A DNA stretch of 5,425 nucleotides from Candidatus Hydrogenedentota bacterium (GTDB lineage: Bacteria > Hydrogenedentota > Hydrogenedentia > Hydrogenedentiales > CAITNO01), in NCBI GenBank assembly GCA_903922535.1, contig CAIXUF010001469.1, forward strand, positions 1 to 5,425, in the 5' to 3' direction. Positions 1 to 5,425 of the stretch are shown here, one piece after another (positions within the stretch are counted from its first letter, which is position 1; each line of letters opens with the position of its first letter). Position numbers and translations under genes: made by a program. The notes under the pieces are model-generated. The model made no database searches. It was given only the letters and a program-made list of their open reading frames with translations, and was not told where the DNA came from.

Positions 1-2264
1 CCGCCGCTGAGGCCCATGCCGCCAAAGGGGCCCATGCCGGTCTTCCATTTCTTGTCCTTGTATTTGGGCGACATCCAGTCCCCGTGCGGTTCTTTTGTGG
101 TGTAGCGCCACTTCGTCGAGTCGGGCGCCACTACGGTTTTCGCTGCTGGGGGCACGGGCAGCGGTGCCCAGGGGCCGTTGGCTTTCGTCTTGTCGCGGGC
201 GGCCCACTTCTTCCAGACATCCGTGTCGTAAAGCATCTTGATGAAGATGCCGCCGATGACCGGCCGCGAGTGCATCATTGCCGTGTCCGGCTTGTCGGTG
301 AAATACAGGTCGGTCAGGCCCACGCGCTTTTCGGCCACGTTGAAGAACGCATAGATTGGGTTGGTGATGGCCTCGAAATCTTCCCGGTTGCCCGTGAGAC
401 ATGCCGTCCAGACAGCCCAGTCAGTCTTGCTCCAATAAGCCATGCGTTCGCCCGGTGCTTTGTGCTGGCGTCCGTCCAGCGGCAGTCCGTAGGTGTCGAG
501 GTTGTTGCGGTAGAACGCCATCTCCTTGCGCACCGTCTCCTCCGGGAAGAGGTTCAGACCCAGAATCTTGTCCCACACCATGTTGTATTTCATACTCCAC
601 GTGCCCGCCTGATCGAAGGCCAGTCGGAAATGGTCGCCGTCGTCGGCCACCTTGAGCCACTCCAGCGCGTACTGTTTGGCCAGTTTGGTGAATTCATCGC
701 CCACGGCCTTGTCACCCGTCATCGCGGCCAGCTTGCCAAAGGCGCCCAACGCGCAAATCGACTTCACCGACAGGTTGGCGTTGTGCGCCAGGTGGCCCGC
801 AAAATCGTCGGTGCAGAGCTGGTTCTCCGGGTCGAAACCCTTGTCCTTCAGATACCCGGCCCACTTCGTCAGCGTCGGCCAGTATTTCATGGCAAAGTCG
901 GCGTTGCCTTCCACCTGCGCCACCGCCGCCACCAGCAGCAGCATGTTGCCTGTCTCCTCGACCGGCATGCCGCCGTCGCTCTTGGGACCGCCGTAGACCT
1001 GTCCATTGCCCAGCGGCCAGGTGCCCACGTCATGGGGGGCATTGGACCATTTCCACCCGGGCGAGCTGGAATATTCCAGCACGGGGATCAGCATCGCCCG
1101 CGCGAGCGACGGACTGATCAGCAGTGGCAGCGGCGCCTGCGGGTAGAACACGTCCACCGTGCCCATGCAGCCGTTGCTTGTGTTCTCTTTGCAGAAGAAG
1201 AGCGGCTGGCCGTTGGCGTCGGCCACCACCTTGCTCGCCGCGAGGGATTGCCGGTAGGCCAGCGCGCCCATCCACGCGTATTTCGGCCCGCCCGCCTTCT
1301 CCAGGTCGGCCATGAATTCCTTGTCAAAGGCTGCGCAGCGTTCGCGGAGCGAGGTGTATTCTGCCGCCGACTGCTCCAGCAGACCGCCGATTTCGGCACC
1401 GTCCTTTTTCCAGTAGGCCTTGAGCTTTTCGCGAAAGAACTGGACCGAGTAAACATCGTCATAGGCAAGCATCAGCCAGCGGGTAACGGGTTGCGCGCCG
1501 ACCTTGCCCACGGCGAAGGTGGCAGTTAGTTTGGCCGCGGCCTTCTCCTCTTTTGCTTCGTTGCCGGAGATGGGTTTCTCGTCTTCGGCGGAAAGCAGGA
1601 CAAGTTTGCCCTGCTGTGATTTCGGAACAGCCACGTACTGGTAGCCCCAGTTGATGCGCACCTGGTCGCCCTTCATCCGCAGGACCGGCTGCTCCACCGA
1701 GCCGGTTCTTAACGTCTCAACGTCGCCAAAGGTTTCGGCGGAACAGGCCACCCGCTCGGTGGCAGGATTGTTGACGGCCAGTTCGGCGCGGTTGTCGTAA
1801 TAGATCGCGACGTCATGCTCTTTGCCGTCGGTGGCCGACACCTGCCAGGTCAGATAGGTCACCGGCCGGGATAGGACCATAAGGTCCTCCGGTAGCAGCG
1901 GGGTCATAAAGGACAGGGTCACCACGACGCCTGACCCCGCAAAGCGGTAGAGCACGACACAGGGCATCACGGTAAGGGCCGTCTGTTCCAGGGCCGGCAC
2001 GTCCTCGGGCCTGTTGCCCATCAGGCGGTATGGTTTGCCGTCAATGGTGATCATGCTGGTCAGGCGGTTCAATGCCCCCGTCCAATGGACAGTGCCCGCG
2101 TCGGTGAGCTTGTCCCCCGGCGACCAGATGCTGAAATAGGGGTCCACGGCAACCAAAGGCACCGCGGGGGCCCGAAGCGGGACAGATGAAGACTGTGCCC
2201 CGGCCGTTACAGCGAGCAGGCCCAGAAGCAACACGGCAAGAAATATCCCAAAGCGTACGTTCAT
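1..2264 (-). CDS. DUF4964/DUF5127/DUF4965/DUF1793 exported protein (glutaminase A-like), partial at C-terminus
   Basis: The frame is open from the ATG at 2264 to the window edge, giving 754 residues with no stop. Seen: residues 1-23 form a signal peptide with a hydrophobic core (FLAVLLLGLLAV) and an AGA site before Q24. Residues about 32-85 (VPLVAVDPYFSIWSPGD) match DUF4964, about 90-300 DUF5127, about 310-480 DUF4965 and about 485-660 the DUF1793 six-hairpin-type domain. Conserved blocks are KENTSNG (359-365), APHDVG (409-414), MPVEETGNM (433-441), CTDDFAGHLAHNANLSVK (484-501), TWSMKYNMVWDK (555-566) and KTDWAVWTA (613-621). A Pro/Ala linker near 699-714 leads into WRYTTKEPHGDW, which looks like the start of an appended jelly-roll module and is cut by the edge. 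Known: the family is named after fungal glutaminase A, but bacterial members occur among polysaccharide-degradation genes and the glutaminase label is doubtful for them. Inferred: a periplasmic or secreted enzyme acting on glycan material. The start is supported by AAAAGGG 8 bases upstream, but earlier in-frame starts at 2294 (GTG) and 2336 (ATG) are possible. Confidence 0.88.
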   Translation of the reverse strand, partial: MNVRFGIFLAVLLLGLLAVTAGAQSSSVPLRAPAVPLVAVDPYFSIWSPGDKLTDAGTVHWTGALNRLTSMITIDGKPYRLMGNRPEDVPALEQTALTVMPCVVLYRFAGSGVVVTLSFMTPLLPEDLMVLSRPVTYLTWQVSATDGKEHDVAIYYDNRAELAVNNPATERVACSAETFGDVETLRTGSVEQPVLRMKGDQVRINWGYQYVAVPKSQQGKLVLLSAEDEKPISGNEAKEEKAAAKLTATFAVGKVGAQPVTRWLMLAYDDVYSVQFFREKLKAYWKKDGAEIGGLLEQSAAEYTSLRERCAAFDKEFMADLEKAGGPKYAWMGALAYRQSLAASKVVADANGQPLFFCKENTSNGCMGTVDVFYPQAPLPLLISPSLARAMLIPVLEYSSSPGWKWSNAPHDVGTWPLGNGQVYGGPKSDGGMPVEETGNMLLLVAAVAQVEGNADFAMKYWPTLTKWAGYLKDKGFDPENQLCTDDFAGHLAHNANLSVKSICALGAFGKLAAMTGDKAVGDEFTKLAKQYALEWLKVADDGDHFRLAFDQAGTWSMKYNMVWDKILGLNLFPEETVRKEMAFYRNNLDTYGLPLDGRQHKAPGERMAYWSKTDWAVWTACLTGNREDFEAITNPIYAFFNVAEKRVGLTDLYFTDKPDTAMMHSRPVIGGIFIKMLYDTDVWKKWAARDKTKANGPWAPLPVPPAAKTVVAPDSTKWRYTTKEPHGDWMSPKYKDKKWKTGMGPFGGMGLSG

Positions 2265-2381
2265 GACGACAACCCTTTTCTTGTTCTTAACCACGATACT
2301 GAAACTCCTGAAGAGTGAATTGATGATGGATTTCATGACCCAAAGCAGAAGGGCGAATCTCGGACTGCCCAAAGACAGATT
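2265..2381 (-). other. Intergenic spacer between GxGYxYP and DUF4965 genes
   Basis: A 117-base spacer, more AT-rich than the flanking genes. It contains no hairpin followed by a T-run: the best inverted pair, GGGC...GCCC (2351-2370), has only 4 base pairs and a long loop. No convincing -35/-10 pair was seen for the downstream gene, so read-through transcription from upstream is the simplest reading. In the frame of both flanking genes it has no stop after the amber codon at 2384-2382, and it contains candidate starts ATG 2336 and GTG 2294 for the DUF4965 gene. Confidence 0.6.
2273..2279 (-). promoter_or_regulatory. Putative ribosome-binding site of the DUF4965 gene
   Basis: On the minus strand this reads AAAAGGG, 8 bases before the ATG at 2264. 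It is a partial Shine-Dalgarno match at ideal spacing and is the main reason for choosing the 2264 start. A competing AGGAG (2305-2309) sits 10 bases before an in-frame GTG at 2294, so the choice is not certain. Confidence 0.4.
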
Positions 2382-4244
2382 CTATTTGTTGTCACGTTCC
2401 AGCCACCGCTTGTACAGGTCAAAGAACGTGTACGGATCGCAGAACTCCCAGTTCGCTTCCGGATGCGTTTCGATCAACTTGTCACGCACAGCCAGAAGCG
2501 TGCTCGGCTTCTGGAGGATCATACGATAAATCAGGAACTGCGGTTTATGCGGTTTCAGGAATCGCGCCATCTGGGGAACCGTCTTTTCGAGGGAGGGCAT
2601 GTCGGGGTAGATGTCCGCGACGTGCCGGAGAAAGGGTGTCCCTTTCACGAGGTTCTTCTTGAAGCCCAGTTGCATGCCCACGCCGTCCGGCGAAAACTTG
2701 GCGTACGCCTCCTGGGCCTCCACGGGCATGTTCCCATGAAGCCCGTTGATGATGAACCCCGTAATTGAGTAGTCAAACTTCTGGTAGTAATGCTTGTTGT
2801 GCTCTACCCAAAGGTTCAGCGCATCCGGCAGTCCGCTGCCGAGCCGGTCACCCGACAAGAGGCTTGGGGTCAGGTATCCCGCGCCCGAGTCACCCGACAT
2901 GAACCAGTCGTTGGGCGTCTTTGTTTTGTACACGTGGTCAAACACGTAGGGTACACGGTCCGAAAGGTTGGGGTTGAACGCCCACGCGATGGGCAGCTTG
3001 CCGCGGGCGGGATCATCCCAAATGGACGGCATGTGATACGACAGCCATGCCGCCGAATCATAATCGCCCATGTACACCAGCACATACGTCTTGTCTTCAA
3101 GTTCACGGCGGGGCGGACGCGGGTTCTGCCGGTAGCATTTGTCCAGCGGAAAGTGCATATAGGCGGAAGCGTTTGCCAGACAGCATATACTCAGCGCATC
3201 AGCGTCCATAAGCGCATTGTGGGCCGAAAGAATTGAGGCATACTCCCATTCCGTGCGCACACCATCGTGTTTGCCGCCCGCGGGCCCATAATTGGTGTAC
3301 TTAAGGTTCCAAGGCGTGAACCCGCCCACCGACGTGAACTTCTTCCCGTCATTCTGATGGTAAACGGACTTCAGCAGCCCCTCGAGCGTGCGCTTGTCCG
3401 TCCCCAGCGGCTGGCTGCGGTCATCCACGGGCGTCTCATCCGCCCAGGGGCTCAAGTCGAAGAAGAAGGCCTTTCTTGCGATATAGTAATCGGCGTTTGT
3501 GAGTGTCGCATTTGCGAAATCATGATATTCGAAGCCGGGCTTGTCCGGTTGCTGGGTGTAGGCGTCAATGTAATTCGCCATCAGGTTGTCGCTGCACCTG
3601 CCCGCGTCAAGATAGGTCCGCTTGGCCCAGAGATATGCGTCACACTTGCGGCTGCCCGACTCGCTTCCCGTAAACATGCCCACCAACGATTTCTTCACGG
3701 GCAGTTTGGGGCCACCGTTCACCAGGCGCGCCTCCAGGGCGCTGTTCGCGCGGACCGGCAGCAGTCCTTCCACGCCGCACATGGTCGCGGCAACATTTGC
3801 CGACGCCGGTACGTCGGGATCCCACAAGACGACCCCCTTGCACGCTTCGGGAAAGTGTTCGACAAGCTGGTTAAGGCTGGAAATGCGTTCAAGGGGGCAA
3901 TTCCTCAGCCAATCCTTTTGCAATAGGGCGAGCCAATAGTCATCAATGTTGACGGAGCCGTTCTGGCCCAGCCCCTCGAGAAAGCTGAGCAGCAACCGCG
4001 GCTCATCGCGGTTCAACAGGCCCTGCACCGAGGACACGAACTTTAGCGTGTCATATTTCAGCACGGAATCCGTGCCCAGCTCGGCGAAGCAGACATTGAC
4101 ATCGAAGACCATAAGCGGCTTTCCTTCCTGCATGGTCTTCGAAATCAACTGCGCGTCGGCGGGAACTTTCGGTGCCGTGGCGCATCCCGCCGCCAGAACG
4201 GCAACCATGCCGGCCATCACCAAGACGCTCGTTGCATTCTTCAT
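2382..4244 (-). CDS. GxGYxYP-family putative glycoside hydrolase, lipoprotein
   Basis: A complete 620-residue protein ending in TAG. Seen: a lipoprotein-type N-terminus (Lys2, a hydrophobic stretch at about 5-19, then LAAGC with Cys21 as the presumed lipidated residue; the -3 residue is Ala rather than the usual Leu). Residues about 40-235 resemble the GxGYxYP N-terminal region, with LKYDTLKFVSSVQGLLNRDEPRLLL at 62-86 (split here as LKYDTLKFVSSVQ and GLLNRDEPRLLL). Residues about 250-600 resemble the C-terminal domain: YVLVYMGDYDSAAW (387-400), IAWAFNPNLSDRVP (419-432) and the signature-like SGDSGAGYLTPS (450-461). Known: the family is only a putative glycoside hydrolase and I know of no settled substrate or catalytic residues. 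Inferred: it is membrane-anchored outside the cytoplasm and works with the fucosidase just upstream, whose stop is 4 bases before this start. The motif here reads GAGYLTP, so the second Tyr of GxGYxYP is Thr. Family assignment is fairly sure; biochemical role is unknown. Confidence 0.87.
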   Translation of the reverse strand: MKNATSVLVMAGMVAVLAAGCATAPKVPADAQLISKTMQEGKPLMVFDVNVCFAELGTDSVLKYDTLKFVSSVQGLLNRDEPRLLLSFLEGLGQNGSVNIDDYWLALLQKDWLRNCPLERISSLNQLVEHFPEACKGVVLWDPDVPASANVAATMCGVEGLLPVRANSALEARLVNGGPKLPVKKSLVGMFTGSESGSRKCDAYLWAKRTYLDAGRCSDNLMANYIDAYTQQPDKPGFEYHDFANATLTNADYYIARKAFFFDLSPWADETPVDDRSQPLGTDKRTLEGLLKSVYHQNDGKKFTSVGGFTPWNLKYTNYGPAGGKHDGVRTEWEYASILSAHNALMDADALSICCLANASAYMHFPLDKCYRQNPRPPRRELEDKTYVLVYMGDYDSAAWLSYHMPSIWDDPARGKLPIAWAFNPNLSDRVPYVFDHVYKTKTPNDWFMSGDSGAGYLTPSLLSGDRLGSGLPDALNLWVEHNKHYYQKFDYSITGFIINGLHGNMPVEAQEAYAKFSPDGVGMQLGFKKNLVKGTPFLRHVADIYPDMPSLEKTVPQMARFLKPHKPQFLIYRMILQKPSTLLAVRDKLIETHPEANWEFCDPYTFFDLYKRWLERDNK

Positions 4245-4248
4245 GAAT

Positions 4249-5425
4249 CTATTGCTTTCCTTCAGAGGTTATGGGGGTGATTTTTATTGTCCAAGCGTGC
4301 GCGCATGGCGGATTGGCGCGCGCCGCGGGCGGAATGGCTACAACCGCTTTGTCACCTTGGGTTTGGCCATGCTCAAGCGCGCCGAATCCCAGCAGAGTCA
4401 TGGAACCGGCCCTTGCATTCAATTCGGCGGGGAGGAAAACGCTTTCGGGCAGCGCTCCATTATCGCCTTTCGGCAGGAGGATGGCGTACGCAGTGCCGTC
4501 GCGCTTTTGCGTGAAGACACAGCCGTCCTGTTCATAGGGCGCCATGGGGCGGGTCCCGTAAATGCCCTCGCCGTTCAGCTTCAGCCACGCGCCCATTTCT
4601 TCGAGTCTTGCGTATACCGCCGGGTCAAATTCGCCGTTGGCGTCGGGGCCGATGCCGAGCAGAAGGTTGCCACCGCGGGCTGCTATGGTGCACAGGTGGC
4701 GAATCAGCGTGCCGGTGCTCTTGAATTGGTCGTTCGCCTTCCAGGGCCAGGCGGTTCCCATGGTCATGCAGGTTTCCCATGGGTATGGCAACAAGTGGTC
4801 CGGGATTTCCTGTTCGGGCGTGACGTAGTTTTCGTTCTCGCCGCGCACAGTCCTGTCGACCACAATAAGCCCGGGCTGGTGTTTGCGCGCCATGGCCGCC
4901 ATGCCGGTGACGTCAATATCCTGGCCGGGCGGGCGTACTTGTCCGCCATCCAGCCATAGGATGTCCTGCGGCCCGCAGCCGGTCATGAGTTCCTCGACCT
5001 GCCGCCATGTGAAATCCTTGAACTTGGCCCAGAGTTCGGGGTGTTTTGCCGTGTCGTAATTCACGTTTCTGTCGCGCAGCGGAAAATCCGGACTCCAGTA
5101 GAAGGGCGAATTCCAATCGGCTTTTGAAAAGTAAACGCCGACGCTCAGGCCTTCCTTACGAATGGCCGCGCTCATTTCCTTCAGGACATTGGCCCGCGGA
5201 TCTGTGTGAAACGGGCATTGTGGCGAGGTAATCCGGTAGTCGGTGGTCGCGGTGTCGAACATGCAGAACCCGTCGTGATGTTTGGACATGACAAGCACGT
5301 ATTTGATTCCCCCGACTTTTGCCGCGGCCGCCCATTTTGCAGGATCGAATTTCACCGGATTGAACGTGTTAATCAGTTGCTCATAGGATGCTTTGTATGC
5401 GCGGTCATCATTGGCGAAAGGACCG
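4249..5425 (-). CDS. GH29 alpha-L-fucosidase, partial at N-terminus
   Basis: The frame is open to the right edge, giving 391 visible residues ending in TAG. The in-frame GTG at 5355 is internal, not the start, because family-like sequence (SYEQLINTFNP) continues upstream of it. Known: GH29 enzymes hydrolyse terminal alpha-L-fucose by a retaining mechanism. Seen, numbering from the first visible residue: YVLVMSKHHDGFCMFD (about 42-57) is the classical GH29 barrel motif with the His pair; VGVYFSKADW (95-104) follows; DILWLDGG holds the expected nucleophile Asp159 (codon 4950-4948); GGNLLLGIGP (251-260) and NGEGIYGTRP (284-293) close the catalytic domain; residues about 294-391 form the usual C-terminal beta-sandwich. 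The acid/base Glu is not certain from sequence alone; candidates are Glu204, Glu206 and Glu217. Roughly 40-80 N-terminal residues, including any signal peptide, are missing, so export is inferred. It is the first visible gene of the run and overlaps the ribosome-binding site of the next. Confidence 0.93.
   Translation of the reverse strand, partial: GPFANDDRAYKASYEQLINTFNPVKFDPAKWAAAAKVGGIKYVLVMSKHHDGFCMFDTATTDYRITSPQCPFHTDPRANVLKEMSAAIRKEGLSVGVYFSKADWNSPFYWSPDFPLRDRNVNYDTAKHPELWAKFKDFTWRQVEELMTGCGPQDILWLDGGQVRPPGQDIDVTGMAAMARKHQPGLIVVDRTVRGENENYVTPEQEIPDHLLPYPWETCMTMGTAWPWKANDQFKSTGTLIRHLCTIAARGGNLLLGIGPDANGEFDPAVYARLEEMGAWLKLNGEGIYGTRPMAPYEQDGCVFTQKRDGTAYAILLPKGDNGALPESVFLPAELNARAGSMTLLGFGALEHGQTQGDKAVVAIPPAARANPPCAHAWTIKITPITSEGKQ
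4255..4262 (-). promoter_or_regulatory. Putative ribosome-binding site of the GxGYxYP gene
   Basis: On the minus strand this reads AAGGAAAG, ending 10 bases before the ATG at 4244. It lies inside the last codons of the fucosidase (Glu-Gly-Lys), so ribosomes ending on the fucosidase would finish over this site. The spacing is slightly long, since the AGGA core is 13 bases from the ATG. The position fits translational coupling. Confidence 0.45.

Noticed and set aside
84..1529. A 481-codon plus-strand open frame antisense to the DUF4965 gene.
   Set aside because: The minus-strand frame carries continuous, recognisable family motifs. The plus-strand product is rich in Arg, His and Val without any domain, which is typical of the antisense shadow of a GC-rich gene.
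2351..2370. Inverted GGGC/GCCC pair downstream of the GxGYxYP stop as a terminator.
   Set aside because: Only 4 base pairs with a 12-base loop and no following T-run in the sense direction.
2263..2529. A plus-strand open frame starting in the intergenic spacer (starts MTTTLFLFLTTILK).
   Set aside because: It begins with a hydrophobic stretch that could pass for a signal peptide, but it runs into the antisense of the GxGYxYP gene, has no clear ribosome-binding site and no family resemblance.
4315..4324. Perfect palindrome GGCGCGCGCC near the fucosidase C-terminus.
   Set aside because: It lies in coding sequence (Ala/Arg codons) of a GC-rich gene, is not repeated nearby, and needs no regulatory explanation.
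3946..4959. A 337-codon plus-strand open frame spanning the fucosidase/GxGYxYP junction, and a 219-codon one at 3267-3926.
   Set aside because: Both lie opposite well-supported genes, show no recognisable domain, and the first runs across two unrelated genes and their junction.

Overview
The window holds three genes, all on the minus strand and read from right to left. In transcription order they are: the C-terminal part of a GH29 alpha-L-fucosidase (5425 to 4249, its N-terminus beyond the right edge); a complete lipoprotein of the GxGYxYP putative glycoside hydrolase family (4244 to 2382); and a DUF4964/DUF5127/DUF4965/DUF1793 ('glutaminase A-like') exported protein (2264 to 3, its C-terminus beyond the left edge). 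I see no RNA gene, mobile element, CRISPR array or convincing terminator.

Layout: the fucosidase and the lipoprotein gene are separated by only 4 bases, and the lipoprotein gene's ribosome-binding site lies inside the last codons of the fucosidase. A 117-base gap (2265-2381) separates the second and third genes. It has no clear terminator and contains several in-frame alternative starts for the third gene. The arrangement fits one polycistronic message. The promoter is probably outside the window, upstream of the fucosidase.

Function: the fucosidase would release alpha-L-fucose from the ends of glycans. The other two families are known mainly from carbohydrate-degrading loci of Bacteroidota, PVC-group bacteria and their neighbours, and neither has a well-settled bacterial reaction. 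The likely theme is breakdown of a fucose-containing polysaccharide or host/algal glycan outside the cytoplasm. That is an inference from the neighbours. No transporter, regulator or sulfatase is visible in the window.

Organism: the sequence is GC-rich with GC-rich third positions, and the proteins carry a lipoprotein signal and a classical signal peptide, indicating a bacterium with a substantial exported glycan-degrading repertoire. There is no SusC/SusD pair, and the GC content is high for gut Bacteroides. This gene mix suggests Verrucomicrobiota, Lentisphaerota, Kiritimatiellota, Planctomycetota or Hydrogenedentes-like lineages, but only weakly. I did not find a clearly new system. The most interesting point is the uncharacterised GxGYxYP protein tightly coupled to a fucosidase.
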